Source: Clostridiaceae bacterium M8S5
GTDB lineage: Bacteria; Bacillota; Clostridia; Tissierellales; MCWD3
NCBI GenBank assembly: GCA_029227815.1
Contig: CP118523.1
Coordinates: forward strand, 2,418,001 to 2,482,000
DNA: 64,000 nt
Reading direction: 5' to 3'
Position numbers and translations under genes: made by a program. Positions 1-8,851 of the stretch are shown piece by piece. The notes beneath the pieces were generated by a model. The model was not told where the DNA came from. It searched no databases and was given only the letters and a program-made list of their open reading frames with translations. Every line of letters begins with the position of its first letter. Position 1 is the first letter of the stretch.

Positions 1-15
1 GCTTTTAAAGCTAAT

Positions 16-438
16 TTATAAACTATTTCGCATCCTATCAAGATATGTTTGTAGTATAAATGTAGCTGCTACTTTGTCTACTACCTTTTTTCTCTTTGCT
101 CTGCTCATATCTGCACTTATCATAGCTCTATGCGCTGATACTGTTGACAATCTCTCATCTTGAAAGTCGATATTGAGTGAGCATTTTTTTCTTAATTTCT
201 CCACAAACAACTGGACCTTTTCTCCTTGTGGCCCTATTGTATTGTTCATGTTTTTAGGTAGACCTACAACTATACTCTCTACTTGATACTCTTCTATTAT
301 AGCCAATAATTGCTCTAAATCATACTTTAAATTTTTTCTTCTTATAGTTGTTACTCCTTGAGCAGTTAATCCAAGCAAGTCACTCACTGCTACTCCTATA
401 GTCTTATCTCCAACATCTAAACCTATTATTCTCTTCAT
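16..438 (-). CDS. ruvX: RuvX/YqgF Holliday junction resolvase-like nuclease
   Basis: 140 aa, the usual length for the family. It starts [18 protein letters not shown], the RNase H-fold nucleotide-binding motif with the first catalytic Asp (D8). Further acidic positions follow in QDERLST (about residues 93-99) and near VDKVAA. Family role: Holliday junction resolution and/or pre-16S rRNA 5' processing in the cytoplasm. The gene begins 3 nt after the aldo/keto reductase stop, and the ireB-AKR-ruvX run on one strand suggests one operon. In many Firmicutes ruvX and ireB (yrzL) lie next to each other downstream of alaS, as they do here. Identification is secure; which biochemical activity dominates is not visible from sequence. 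Confidence 0.93.
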   Translation of the reverse strand: MKRIIGLDVGDKTIGVAVSDLLGLTAQGVTTIRRKNLKYDLEQLLAIIEEYQVESIVVGLPKNMNNTIGPQGEKVQLFVEKLRKKCSLNIDFQDERLSTVSAHRAMISADMSRAKRKKVVDKVAATFILQTYLDRMRNSL

Positions 439-441
439 AAA

Positions 442-1392
442 TTATACAACCTTTATACAAAATTGTGGACAGTGTTTAGAGCAATAACCACAGAACACAC
501 ATTTATCTTTCACCGGGACTGCTTTGTTATTTTCTAATCTTATACCACCATGTTGACATACTTTAACGCAAGTGCCACAGCCTTCGCACCAGTCATCAAT
601 ATGTAGCCTTCTCTTTTTATTTATTAATTTTCTCTTTAGTTCATCTTCTATATAACCTTTCTCTATAAACGAAACATTTGCAGTTATCTCATCTATAGAC
701 TGCATGCCTATAGCAAAAGAATGTATCTCTTTAACGCTTGTTATAAACCTTAAAGAATCTTCTACACTTCTGATTAAATGACCTCCACCTAAAGGTTTCA
801 TAGCGTATATGCCTTTTCCTAACTGCTTAGATTCTTTTATCGCATCAAGCATATCGTTTGCACTTCCATCTTGTATACCTATACCATCAATATTTAATAT
901 AGGATGAACTATATCAAGTTCTTTGTATTTATTAAATGCTCTTACACCTTCAACTCTATGTGTAGATATACCTATAGCTCTAATTATTCCCTTTTCTTTA
1001 GCCTTTAAAAAGAATTCAATAGCTTCATAGTGTCCTCTTATCGTATGCTCACTTTCTTGTTCATGCAATAAAAATATATCTATATAATCTGTGTTCATCT
1101 CTTTCAAAGCCTTATCCAAACTCTTACTGGCTGTTTCTTTTGAATATGAATAAGATTTTGTTGCAATAACATACTCTTGTCTATTTATATGCTTTAGAAA
1201 TTCCTTTATATGACCATAATTCTCATAAAGCTCTGCTGTATCAATAAAATTTATCCCTTTATCATAAGCATCTCTAATTAAAGCTGCTCCATCCTTGTAG
1301 CTCAAGTTTGCTTGAAGCGGGCTAATCGTTAATGAACCAAAGCACATCTTAGATACTTCTATATTAGAAGCACCTAAAGCTTCATATTTCAT
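442..1392 (-). CDS. aldo/keto reductase with C-terminal 2[4Fe-4S] ferredoxin domain
   Basis: 316 aa. Residues 1-250 are an AKR TIM barrel with FIDTAELYENYG (catalytic Asp/Tyr region), ATKSYS and HEQE. Residues about 265-316 hold two Cys clusters, CEGCGTCVKVCQ and CVFCGYCSKHCP, each able to bind a [4Fe-4S] cluster. Such fusions are common in strict anaerobes and presumably take electrons from ferredoxin instead of NADPH alone. The substrate is unknown. It sits between ireB and ruvX with very short gaps (20 and 3 nt), so it probably rides in the alaS-ireB-ruvX operon. The start ATG follows GGAAG. The fold and domains are clear; the physiological role is not. Confidence 0.85.
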   Translation of the reverse strand: MKYEALGASNIEVSKMCFGSLTISPLQANLSYKDGAALIRDAYDKGINFIDTAELYENYGHIKEFLKHINRQEYVIATKSYSYSKETASKSLDKALKEMNTDYIDIFLLHEQESEHTIRGHYEAIEFFLKAKEKGIIRAIGISTHRVEGVRAFNKYKELDIVHPILNIDGIGIQDGSANDMLDAIKESKQLGKGIYAMKPLGGGHLIRSVEDSLRFITSVKEIHSFAIGMQSIDEITANVSFIEKGYIEDELKRKLINKKRRLHIDDWCEGCGTCVKVCQHGGIRLENNKAVPVKDKCVFCGYCSKHCPQFCIKVV

Positions 1393-1412
1393 GTTACCAC
1401 TTCCTGTTTTGA

Positions 1413-1673
1413 CTATTTATTGTTCTTTATATAACTTTTTATAAGTTCTTCTAATAATTCATCTCTTTCTAATTTTCTAATTAGGCTTCTTGCATCCTCA
1501 TGACTTGTAATATATGTCGGATCTCCTGAAAGTATATAACCTACTATTTGGTATACTGGGTTATATCCCTTCTCGTCTAATGCACTAAATACTTTTAGTA
1601 TTATATCTCTAGCCTTATTTTTCGTCTCATCTGGTACATCAAACTTCATAGTATTACTCATATTCTCATTCAT
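1413..1673 (-). CDS. ireB: IreB family regulatory protein (DUF965, YrzL)
   Basis: 86 aa when started at the ATG six bases after GAGGTG ([11 protein letters not shown]); an upstream GTG overlaps that ribosome binding site and is less likely. The body matches the IreB family: [35 protein letters not shown], here with a highly conserved GDPTYIT core. In enterococci IreB is a small phosphoprotein substrate of the Ser/Thr kinase IreK and affects cephalosporin resistance; in most clostridia the function is untested. Context alaS-ireB-ruvX is the conserved Firmicute arrangement. The family call is firm; the regulatory role is by analogy. Confidence 0.9.
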   Translation of the reverse strand: MNENMSNTMKFDVPDETKNKARDIILKVFSALDEKGYNPVYQIVGYILSGDPTYITSHEDARSLIRKLERDELLEELIKSYIKNNK

Positions 1674-1716
1674 ATCTCTCACCTCTTTTTAATTATTCTC
1701 CGAGAAGAAAAATTTT

Positions 1717-1743
1717 CTGGTGCTACCCTAAAGTAGCTACCAG
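1717..1743 (-). terminator. intrinsic terminator/attenuator downstream of alaS
   Basis: On the minus strand CTGGT-(A)-GCTAC pairs with GTAGC-ACCAG around a short loop and is followed by AAAATTTTTCTT. It lies 30 nt past the alaS stop and before ireB, so it probably limits readthrough from alaS into ireB-AKR-ruvX instead of sealing the operon. Confidence 0.7.
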
Positions 1744-1772
1744 ATTTATTTCTTTTTCTTTCATCCTTAAAT

Positions 1773-4415
1773 CTATTTTACACTATTTCTAACTAGATTT
1801 TCAACTAATCCTAATGCATCTTTTACTTTTGATGGATCTTTTCCTCCTGCAGTAGCCATATCTGGTCTACCGCCACCACCTCCACCAGTAGCTTTTGCAA
1901 CCTCTCTTATTATATTACCTGCATGTATACCTTTTTTTGTAAGAGGTTTAGTAGCAGATGCTACAAAGTTTACTTTATCATTTTTCACTGTACCCAATAC
2001 TACTAAAACATCTGAGTTCATTTTATTCTTTATTTCATCACATAGATTTCTCATATCGTTTACTTCTAATCCATCAACTTGGCTTACAACTAAACTAAAA
2101 TCATCTACTGTAATAACATTTTTTAGCAGATCATCTACTTTAGAAACAGCCATCTTTGCCATTAATGATTCTATCTTTTTACTTAAATTTTTATTTTCTT
2201 CTAGTGTACTCTTAATTTTATCTATCACACTATTAGTATTACATTTGAGCATACTAGCTATATCTTTAATATGATTATAAGTATCATTAATATTTTTAAA
2301 CGCCGCTTCTCCAGTTATAGCTTCTATTCTTCTAACTCCTGAAGCTATACCTCCTTCACTTACTATCTTGAATATTTGAACTTTGCTTGTATTGTCTAAA
2401 TGAGTTCCTCCACAAAGTTCTATGCTATAATCGCCCATTTTAACTATTCTAACTTTATCACCATATTTTTCATCAAATAGGGCTATTGCTCCCATTTTTC
2501 TTGCATCTTCAATGCTTCCTGTTAGTACATTTATATCTAAACCTTCTAATATTTTATCATTCACTTTCTGCTCAATGTCTGCTAATTCTTCTTTAGTCAC
2601 TGCCTGAAAATGAGTGAAGTCAAATCTCAACTTTTCATCGTCTACTAGCGAACCTGCTTGATTTACATGTTCACCAAGTACATCTTTTAATGCTCTTTGC
2701 AATAAATGTGTAGCAGTATGGTTTCTAGCAGAATTCATTCTCTTTTTTCTATCTACTTCAACAGTTATATCGTTATTTACATTTATAGTTCCTTCTTCTA
2801 CCTTAACTGAATGAAGAATTTTATTTCCATCTATTTTCTTAATACTCTTAAGCTTAGCTCTAAAGTCATCAGAATATAAACTACCTGTATCAGACATTTG
2901 TCCTCCACCTTCCGGGTACAATGCTGTCTTATCAAGTATTATAATACCCTCTTCTCCTTTTGTTAAACTATCAACACCTTCATTATCTTTGAGTATATAT
3001 ATAACCTTAGCTGTATTCTTATATTTATCATAACCAACAAATTCGCTTACTATATCATCTGATATATTAGCTTCTGTTTTTACTGACCAACTCTCAAAGT
3101 CTCCATCTGATCTAGCGTTTCTAGCTCTAACTCTTTGTTTTTCCATTTCACTGTTGAAGCCTTCTTGATCAACTGTGTATCCTTCTTCTTCTAATATCTC
3201 TATTGTTAAATCAAGTGGAAAACCATAAGTATCATAAAGTTTGAATGCTTTAGCACCTGTTAATACTTTCTGTCCATTACTAGACATCTCCTTTAAAAAC
3301 TCTTTAAGTATATTTATTCCTTGGTCTATAGTTTCCTGAAATTTTTGTTCTTCAACTTGTATAACTTTTTTAATTTGGGCCTTTTTATCAATTAGGTTGT
3401 AGTAGTATTCTCCCCAATTATCTATTATTAAATTAGTCATATCACTCAAAAATTCACCTTGTAAACCTAAGAGCTTTCCATGTCTAGCCGCTCTTCTTAT
3501 AAGTCTTCTTAATACATACCCTCTTCCTTCGTTGCTAGGAATAACTCCATCTGATACTAAGAAGGTCATTGCTCTTAGATGATCAGTTATAACTCTCATT
3601 GATACATCTTGTTTGTCGTCTTCTCCGTATTTTTTGCCACTGATTTGTTCAATTTTATTTATTATTGAACTTATAGGCTTGATCTCAAATATGTTTTTTG
3701 CATCATTGATAGTTAATACTAGCCTTTCTAATCCCATACCAGTATCTATATTAGGATTTGCTAAAGGATTATAATTACCTTCTTCATCTTTGTCATATTG
3801 AGTAAAAACTAAGTTCCAAACCTCTACAAATCTATCACACTCGCATCCTGGTTTACAGTTTGCATCTCCACATCCGTATCGCTCACCTCTATCAATGTAT
3901 ATCTCTGAACATGGACCACAAGGACCAAGTCCATGCTCCCAGAAGTTATCTTCTTTGCCAAGTCTAACTATTCTATCAGGTGATATACCTACTGAATTTT
4001 TCCATATTTCAGCAGCTTCATCATCATCTAGATACACACTAACCCACAGTATCTCCTCTGGTACTCCTATAACCTTAGTCATAAACTCCCATGCCCAAGG
4101 GATAATTTCCTTTTTAAAATAATCTCCAAAAGAAAAGTTCCCTAACATCTCAAAAAAAGTACCATGTCTATCAGTTTTACCTACATTCTCTATATCACCT
4201 GTTCTAATACATTTTTGACATGTTGCCATTTTTGTACTTGGTGGCTTTACTGTCCCTAGGAAATATGCCTTTAACGGTGCCATACCTGAATTGATTAATA
4301 ACAAACTATTGTCATTTTTAGGCACTAGAGATGAACTCTCTGAAATATAATGTCCTTTTTCTTTAAAAAAATCAAGAAATACTTTTCTAGCCTCATTTAA
4401 ATCAAATTTCTTCAT
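1773..4415 (-). CDS. alaS: alanyl-tRNA synthetase
   Basis: 880 aa, normal for bacterial AlaRS. It charges tRNA-Ala in the cytoplasm. The start was set at MKKFDLNEARK, the family's N-terminus, preceded by AGGGAG; a reading frame 22 codons longer exists but runs into the leader terminator region. Visible domains: the class II catalytic core (FLDFFKEKGH, NSGMAPLK, about 1-240), the tRNA-recognition region, and an editing domain with the zinc ligands HTATH and CGGTH (about residues 590-700). The C-terminal C-Ala domain ends in a Gly-rich GGGGGGRPDMATAGG. A cluster CGDANCKPGCEC near residue 180 adds Cys residues typical of many clostridial AlaRS. It is preceded by its own promoter and a T-box leader. 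Confidence 0.98.
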   Translation of the reverse strand: MKKFDLNEARKVFLDFFKEKGHYISESSSLVPKNDNSLLLINSGMAPLKAYFLGTVKPPSTKMATCQKCIRTGDIENVGKTDRHGTFFEMLGNFSFGDYFKKEIIPWAWEFMTKVIGVPEEILWVSVYLDDDEAAEIWKNSVGISPDRIVRLGKEDNFWEHGLGPCGPCSEIYIDRGERYGCGDANCKPGCECDRFVEVWNLVFTQYDKDEEGNYNPLANPNIDTGMGLERLVLTINDAKNIFEIKPISSIINKIEQISGKKYGEDDKQDVSMRVITDHLRAMTFLVSDGVIPSNEGRGYVLRRLIRRAARHGKLLGLQGEFLSDMTNLIIDNWGEYYYNLIDKKAQIKKVIQVEEQKFQETIDQGINILKEFLKEMSSNGQKVLTGAKAFKLYDTYGFPLDLTIEILEEEGYTVDQEGFNSEMEKQRVRARNARSDGDFESWSVKTEANISDDIVSEFVGYDKYKNTAKVIYILKDNEGVDSLTKGEEGIIILDKTALYPEGGGQMSDTGSLYSDDFRAKLKSIKKIDGNKILHSVKVEEGTINVNNDITVEVDRKKRMNSARNHTATHLLQRALKDVLGEHVNQAGSLVDDEKLRFDFTHFQAVTKEELADIEQKVNDKILEGLDINVLTGSIEDARKMGAIALFDEKYGDKVRIVKMGDYSIELCGGTHLDNTSKVQIFKIVSEGGIASGVRRIEAITGEAAFKNINDTYNHIKDIASMLKCNTNSVIDKIKSTLEENKNLSKKIESLMAKMAVSKVDDLLKNVITVDDFSLVVSQVDGLEVNDMRNLCDEIKNKMNSDVLVVLGTVKNDKVNFVASATKPLTKKGIHAGNIIREVAKATGGGGGGRPDMATAGGKDPSKVKDALGLVENLVRNSVK

Positions 4416-4470
4416 ATTATCGCGCTCCCTTATATATAATATCTTCAAAATTATGTCATAAATAAAAAAA

Positions 4471-4706
4471 CTCCTTCCCAAAAAGGGACGGAGATTAACC
4501 GCGGTACCACCCTAGTTACTAATAATAGCCACTCTAGAATTATAACGGAATCACCGATGACCTCTACTATTAGTTCAAAGCCATAGCTCAAAGGCTGCTT
4601 CAATATTTCACTTTAAACATCTTTCACCATATGATGTTCTCTCTATAAAAGCAAATAATATTTACTACTCCTTATCACAGCTGTTAACATCTCATTCATT
4701 TAGTAT
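4471..4706 (-). promoter_or_regulatory. T-box riboswitch controlling alaS
   Basis: On the minus strand the T-box core AGGGTGGTACCGCGG lies at 4499-4513 and can pair with the free NCCA end of uncharged tRNA. It is followed at once by a terminator (4471-4493: CTCCGTCCC, T-rich loop, GGGAAGGAG, then a T run), so the antiterminator/terminator switch is visible. Upstream is a hairpin AACATC/GATGTT and a GCA triplet (alanine codon) at 4596-4598 that may be the specifier; the specifier assignment is a guess because I did not fold stem I. Placement directly before alaS fits tRNA-Ala sensing. Confidence 0.9.
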
Positions 4707-4736
4707 ATTATAATTAATATCACCTCTGTTTGTCAA
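4707..4736 (-). promoter_or_regulatory. sigma-A promoter for the alaS leader
   Basis: TTGACA (4731-4736) and TATAAT (4707-4712), both perfect, with an 18-bp spacer on the minus strand, just before the T-box leader. Confidence 0.8.
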
Positions 4737-4751
4737 TACATGAATTTACTA

Positions 4752-5921
4752 TTATTTCATTTCATCAAGCTTCTCTATAACATGATTCATAAGTATTTTT
4801 ATAAACACCACACTTGGTACACTTAGTAACATCCCCATTACTCCAAATATACCTCCTCCTATTAACAATACCACCATAACTATTACAGGGTGCAATCCAA
4901 CACTTTCTCCAACAATCCTAGGCGATAATATATCTCCTTCGAATTGTTGTACTGCAAAAAAAAGTATTATTACCCAAATAGCTTTTGTTGTGCTATCCAG
5001 TAGTGCAAAGAATAATGCTGGTATTATACCTATTATTGGCCCAAAGTATGGAATTATACTAGCTATCCCTGCAACTATACCTATGATTAACCAAAACTTT
5101 ACTTTTATAAAAAACAGACCTACAGCTGACGCTATCCCTATAAAGGTTGCTAATATCAGTTGTCCTCTAACAAATCTACCTAGTATAACGTTCATTTTTC
5201 TAGATATTTTGAGTAAATCATCTCTGTATCTTTTAGGACATGTTAGAATTATACTCTTTTTAAAAAGCTCTTTGTCTTTAAGAAAATAAAATGTAATCAC
5301 TGGTATCAGAACTAAAACTAATATTTTGGAAAATGTTGACGCTATCTTTTCTGTTATATTATTTATGCCACTAGTGATAAGTTTCTCTACCATAGCGATA
5401 ATATTGTCTATTATACTTTTAAAATTGCCTAGCCCTTTAGGCAATTTATCTATATTTGTATATAACGAATCAATTTTATTATTAATTTGGACTATATAAT
5501 CTGGAAAATCATCAATTAAATTCGATATTTCTTCTAACATACTTGGAACTATTAATATATATACTACTATTGCAAATGTAATCATAACTACGTATATTAA
5601 AACTATAGCTAATGATCTTTTAATCCCTTTCATTTCTAAAAAATTAGCTAATGGGTTTAATATATAAGCTATAGTAATTGAAAAAATTATCGCAAAAATT
5701 ACATCTTTCACTATAGGTACTGATATATATATTTTTATTATTACTAATATAAATACAGAAAAAATAGATATCTTAATAAACTGTTTTTTTGAAATTCTTA
5801 ATGCTTTATCTGCTTCTAAATATCTATTACCTATTCTAATCAAGTAGTATATTAGTACAAATAAAAGCACTGTTATTAATACACTTCTTGTATTTTTTGC
5901 ATAATTTATAAAATACTGCAT
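4752..5921 (-). CDS. AI-2E (PerM/YtvI) family membrane transporter
   Basis: 389 aa integral membrane protein with about eight hydrophobic segments. Residues 1-75 contain three segments. A soluble, helical insert (about 120-200) carries DDFPDYIVQINNKIDS. The C-terminal half has the family signatures PYFGPIIGIIPA and VGESVGLHPVIVMVVLLIGGGIFGVMGMLLSVP. Members export small molecules or exchange Na+/H+ in some species; the name AI-2E comes from E. coli TqsA. The substrate here cannot be predicted. It is transcribed with the same polarity as alaS but has a 300-nt gap after the YtxH-like gene and the alaS leader promoter follows it, so it may be monocistronic. Confidence 0.85.
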   Translation of the reverse strand: MQYFINYAKNTRSVLITVLLFVLIYYLIRIGNRYLEADKALRISKKQFIKISIFSVFILVIIKIYISVPIVKDVIFAIIFSITIAYILNPLANFLEMKGIKRSLAIVLIYVVMITFAIVVYILIVPSMLEEISNLIDDFPDYIVQINNKIDSLYTNIDKLPKGLGNFKSIIDNIIAMVEKLITSGINNITEKIASTFSKILVLVLIPVITFYFLKDKELFKKSIILTCPKRYRDDLLKISRKMNVILGRFVRGQLILATFIGIASAVGLFFIKVKFWLIIGIVAGIASIIPYFGPIIGIIPALFFALLDSTTKAIWVIILFFAVQQFEGDILSPRIVGESVGLHPVIVMVVLLIGGGIFGVMGMLLSVPSVVFIKILMNHVIEKLDEMK

Positions 5922-5952
5922 ATTATCACTTCCATATATTTTTTGTTAGAAA

Positions 5953-5985
5953 AAAAGGGGCCGTCTCATTAACTATGAGATGCCC
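5953..5985 (-). terminator. intrinsic terminator after the YtxH-like gene
   Basis: On the minus strand GGGCATCTCAT pairs with ATGAGACGGCCC (one small bulge) around AGTTA and is followed by seven T residues. It separates the small YtxH-like gene from the AI-2E family gene. Confidence 0.8.
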
Positions 5986-6021
5986 AAACGGATGTTTATT
6001 GATACATCCCATAATATGATA

Positions 6022-6174
6022 CTAGTGCATACTATCCATCATATTAGTTATTACTTTTTTTCCTTTGTTCATCATTTTTTTTCTTTGTCTAGGGCTCATA
6101 GATGAAGAGTACATACTCAATGAAGCACCTAGCAATCCACCTGCAATCATGCCAGTTATAAATTTGCCCTTCAT
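6022..6174 (-). CDS. small YtxH-like membrane-anchored protein
   Basis: 50 aa. It starts MKGKFITGMIAGGLLGA, ends TNMMDSMH, and is preceded by GAGGAGG six bases before the ATG. An N-terminal Gly-rich hydrophobic helix (about residues 5-22) is followed by the basic stretch SPRQRKKMMNKGKK. This matches the short clostridial YtxH-domain type: one glycine-zipper-like membrane helix and a basic tail. Function is unknown for these short forms; YtxH proteins in bacilli are general-stress-associated. It lies between the PRC-barrel gene and its own terminator, so the two may be co-transcribed. Confidence 0.75.
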   Translation of the reverse strand: MKGKFITGMIAGGLLGASLSMYSSSMSPRQRKKMMNKGKKVITNMMDSMH

Positions 6175-6225
6175 ATTTGACCTCCTCTTAGAGTTGTACA
6201 TTAATATTTTGATTCAACTAACAAT

Positions 6226-6759
6226 TTATATACTAAGTAGTTTTTTGTACTCTTCTTTGTTCTTTTCAAATTCATCCTTAATTTGCCTATTTATCAGTAA
6301 AAAATTGTCACAAAATTTCATCCCTTCCGTATACGGCATGAAATTTCTACCACCTAACAAGTCTTGTATTATTCCATCTGTTATCTTAAACCCAACTATT
6401 CTACCTTTTTTTTCATCAAAAACCACATCTTTTATAAACCCCATACTTATACCGTCTTCGCAAAGTATCTCGTAACCAATAATTGAATATTCATTTTTCA
6501 TCATTTGATCTATCTTGGGATAATTATAAGGCTTCTTTATAACATCTGAGCTATCTATTATTACAAAATTATCACCAAAATCTTTTACATCTTTAAATCG
6601 TATAATTCTTTTGTCATTTTTGAAACTATTTGAATCTACTAAAAATCCGGCTGCTTTAAAAAAATCTTTTGAATATATTACTTCTTTAATGTTGCATATT
6701 TTATTTCCATTGGTCATATCAACAATGTATTTACCTATCAAATCACTTGAAGCAAGCAA
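6226..6759 (-). CDS. PRC-barrel domain protein (two PRC domains)
   Basis: 177 aa. Two PRC-barrel-like halves are visible: residues about 4-75 (SSDLIGKYIVDMTNGNKI, AAGFLVDSN) and about 88-160 (YSIIGYEILCEDGISMGFIKDVVFDEKKGRIVGFKITDG is the pattern, read in pieces). PRC barrels act as protein-protein adaptors or in RNA processing (RimM) and photosystem assembly; the clostridial stand-alone type has no assigned role. The start is a TTG six bases after GAGAGGG; no ATG lies near. It may share a transcript with the YtxH-like gene 51 nt downstream. Confidence 0.8.
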   Translation of the reverse strand: MLASSDLIGKYIVDMTNGNKICNIKEVIYSKDFFKAAGFLVDSNSFKNDKRIIRFKDVKDFGDNFVIIDSSDVIKKPYNYPKIDQMMKNEYSIIGYEILCEDGISMGFIKDVVFDEKKGRIVGFKITDGIIQDLLGGRNFMPYTEGMKFCDNFLLINRQIKDEFEKNKEEYKKLLSI

Positions 6760-6838
6760 ATTTATCCCTCTCTTTTATTATATATTCTATTATATTATTT
6801 CTTTTTTTAGTTAATACTATTTATTAAAATATATAAAA

Positions 6839-6860
6839 AATGGCCCTAAAATAGGCCATT
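6839..6860 (-). terminator. intrinsic terminator of the short peptide gene at 6871
   Basis: TGGCC and GGCCA arms around an 8-nt loop, followed on the minus strand by six T residues, starting 11 nt past the peptide stop. Confidence 0.85.
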
Positions 6861-6870
6861 CTTGTAATTT

Positions 6871-6990
6871 TTACCTCATTGTTTCCTCTGCCATCCAATA
6901 ATAAGTTTTAATAGATAACATTGGACAATGACAAACTTTTTTTATACTACAGCTATCTACTTTTCTAACTTTTTTGAATAGTTTTTTCAT
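6871..6990 (-). CDS. short Cys-containing basic peptide (possible RiPP precursor relative)
   Basis: 39 aa, start MKKLFKKVRKV, with cysteines at residues 14, 20 and 22 (CHC) and a tail ending AEETMR. A strong GAGGAGGGG precedes the ATG by three to four bases. It has a private promoter and terminator, so this is a real transcription unit. The N-terminus MKKL-x-KK-V resembles the two peptides at 30.0 and 30.5 kb, which carry C-N-C-I-C; only the first eight residues and the C-x-C element are shared. No maturation enzyme lies nearby. I do not know its function; a modified secreted peptide or a small regulatory protein are both possible. Confidence 0.65.
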   Translation of the reverse strand: MKKLFKKVRKVDSCSIKKVCHCPMLSIKTYYWMAEETMR

Positions 6991-7044
6991 ACTTCCCCTC
7001 CTCTCACACAAATAGTTTCTGTTATGTAAAATATCTATAAGATA

Positions 7045-7088
7045 ATTATATTATAATTAATTTACATTTTCAACCATTTATAGGTTGA
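7045..7088 (-). promoter_or_regulatory. promoter with overlapping inverted repeat for the 6.9-kb peptide gene
   Basis: On the minus strand TTGAAA (7068-7073), 17-bp spacer, TATAAT (7045-7050). A perfect inverted repeat TCAACC/GGTTGA with a 7-nt centre (7070-7088) overlaps the -35 box, which suggests an operator for a dimeric regulator. Confidence 0.6.
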
Positions 7089-7142
7089 TTTTGCATATTT
7101 TTTGACACAATTTGTACAAATTTTATGCTGTAAATTACAAAA

Positions 7143-7167
7143 AAACTGCCCTTCTTATAGGACAGTT
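7143..7167 (-). terminator. intrinsic terminator of mnmA
   Basis: AAACTG/CAGTTT hairpin with a run of seven T on the minus strand, 25 nt past the mnmA stop. Confidence 0.85.
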
Positions 7168-7191
7168 TTAGCTTATTGTGCTGTTTACTTT

Positions 7192-8283
7192 CTATATCTT
7201 TTTTAATATTGTACCTCCGCCTACTAAAGTATCTCCATCATAGAATACTACTGCTTGACCTGGTGTTATTGCTCTAACTGGTTGGTCATACACAACTTTA
7301 ACCATATCATTTTCTATAGGATATACTGTAGCATCTTGTTCTATGGCAGAATATCTTATTTTTGCTTTTACTTGTAGAGGCTTTGATATTTCACTAACTG
7401 AAATCAAATTAATATCATATGCTATTAAAGCATTACCAAAAACATCATCATTATCACCAAGCATGACAGTGTTTTTGACTGTATCTATCTCAACTACATA
7501 AACTGGCTTACCTAACGCTATACCTAGCCCTTTTCTTTGGCCTATTGTGTATTTTGTTATACCTTTATGTCTGCCTAATATGTTGCCTTTTGTATCAATA
7601 AAATTACCTGGCTTTATATCATAATCAGCATTTTCATCTATATATTTACCATAGTCATTATCATCTATAAAACATATTTCCTGACTTTCTTTTTTATCTG
7701 CTACTACTAAGTCTAGTTCTTTAGCTATCCTTCTTATTTCAGCTTTATCAGTATAATCTCCAAGTGGCATCAATGTATGTTTTAATTGCTCCTGAGTAAG
7801 GTTATATAAGGCATAAGTCTGATCTTTTGCAGATGCATCTGCTTTTTTAAGAAGATAACGTCCTGTGGTTTCATCGTGCCTTATTTTTGCATAATGCCCA
7901 GTTGCAACATAATACGCTCCTAATTTATTAGATCTTTTGAGTAATTCCTCAAATTTTACATATCTATTACAGGCAATACAAGGATTTGGTGTCCTACCTT
8001 TGCCATATTCTTCTATGAAATAATCTATTACTTTCTCTTTAAATACGTCCTTAAAGTTCATCACATAGAACGGTATTCCTATCTTATTAGCGACTCGTCT
8101 GGCATCTTCAACCGCAGATAAAGAACAGCAACTGTCTTCTGCTGTATTCATCGCCGCTTTATCATCTTGCCATATCTGCATAGTAACTCCAATTACATCG
8201 TAACCTTGTTTTTTTAATATATACGCTGCAACTGAACTATCTACTCCACCGCTCATTCCAATAACAACTTTATTTTTATCCAT
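7192..8283 (-). CDS. mnmA: tRNA-specific 2-thiouridylase MnmA
   Basis: 363 aa, typical length. It thiolates U34 of tRNA-Lys, -Glu and -Gln, using ATP and sulfur from a cysteine desulfurase. Residues 7-21 form the PP-loop [15 protein letters not shown]. The two catalytic cysteines are in [10 protein letters not shown] (about residue 102) and QEICFIDD (about residue 203). The C-terminal beta-barrel ends [16 protein letters not shown]. It sits directly downstream of iscR-iscS-iscU, the common clostridial order in which the local cysteine desulfurase probably supplies its sulfur. A terminator between iscU and mnmA may lower its expression relative to the isc genes. Confidence 0.97.
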   Translation of the reverse strand: MDKNKVVIGMSGGVDSSVAAYILKKQGYDVIGVTMQIWQDDKAAMNTAEDSCCSLSAVEDARRVANKIGIPFYVMNFKDVFKEKVIDYFIEEYGKGRTPNPCIACNRYVKFEELLKRSNKLGAYYVATGHYAKIRHDETTGRYLLKKADASAKDQTYALYNLTQEQLKHTLMPLGDYTDKAEIRRIAKELDLVVADKKESQEICFIDDNDYGKYIDENADYDIKPGNFIDTKGNILGRHKGITKYTIGQRKGLGIALGKPVYVVEIDTVKNTVMLGDNDDVFGNALIAYDINLISVSEISKPLQVKAKIRYSAIEQDATVYPIENDMVKVVYDQPVRAITPGQAVVFYDGDTLVGGGTILKKI

Positions 8284-8347
8284 TTTTTCACCTCATCGTA
8301 AGTCTTATTTTTATTTTACCCAAATTGAATAAACTAATTATACTATA

Positions 8348-8382
8348 AAAAAGCTGTCATACGATATTGTAGACAGCTTTTA
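8348..8382. terminator. intrinsic terminator between iscU and mnmA
   Basis: AAAAAGCTGTC and GACAGCTTTTA arms around a 13-nt loop, with T-rich flanks on both sides. On the minus strand it follows the iscU stop by 50 nt. Confidence 0.85.
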
Positions 8383-8431
8383 TTTTGTATAAAACATTTA
8401 ACCATATCAAAGTTACATTTGTACCTTAAGA

Positions 8432-8848
8432 TTAATGCTCATGTTCTCTTGGCTCAAAGTTTTCAAGTCCTTCTATTTCAATATCATTTTTTTGTGCATA
8501 ATCGTAAAGAGCGGATTTTATAGCATCTTCAGCTAATACAGAACAATGTACTTTCACAGGAGGCAACCCATCTAAAGCCTCTACAACTGCTTTATTTGTA
8601 AGTTCAACCGCTTCTTTAATGCTTTTTCCTTTTATAAGTTCAGTAGCCATGCTTGACGAAGCTATCGCCGATCCACATCCATATGTTTTAAACTTAACAT
8701 CTTCTATAATATCATTCTCTATTTTTAAATATATCTTCATTATATCGCCACATTGAGCATTTCCTACTTCGCCTATTCCATCAGCATTTTCTATTTCTCC
8801 AACATTTCTTGGATTTCTAAAATGCTCCATAACTTTTTCTGAATACAT
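8432..8848 (-). CDS. iscU: Fe-S cluster assembly scaffold IscU/NifU
   Basis: 138 aa. The three scaffold cysteines are in AQCGD (C33), YGCGSA (C58) and VHCSVLAEDA (C102); the Asp next to the first Cys, typical of IscU, is present. It builds [2Fe-2S]/[4Fe-4S] clusters on sulfur delivered by IscS. The C-terminus is extended by an acidic, His-rich tail (REHEH). The gene begins 3 nt past the iscS stop, so expression is coupled. The canonical LPPVKVHCS motif, here LPPVKVHCS, is fully conserved. Confidence 0.96.
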   Translation of the reverse strand: MYSEKVMEHFRNPRNVGEIENADGIGEVGNAQCGDIMKIYLKIENDIIEDVKFKTYGCGSAIASSSMATELIKGKSIKEAVELTNKAVVEALDGLPPVKVHCSVLAEDAIKSALYDYAQKNDIEIEGLENFEPREHEH

Positions 8849-8851
8849 TCT

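Noticed and set aside
3895-4122. Plus-strand frame inside alaS (and similar frames opposite other long genes)
   Set aside because: Shadow of the coding frame on the other strand, no ribosome binding site or domain.
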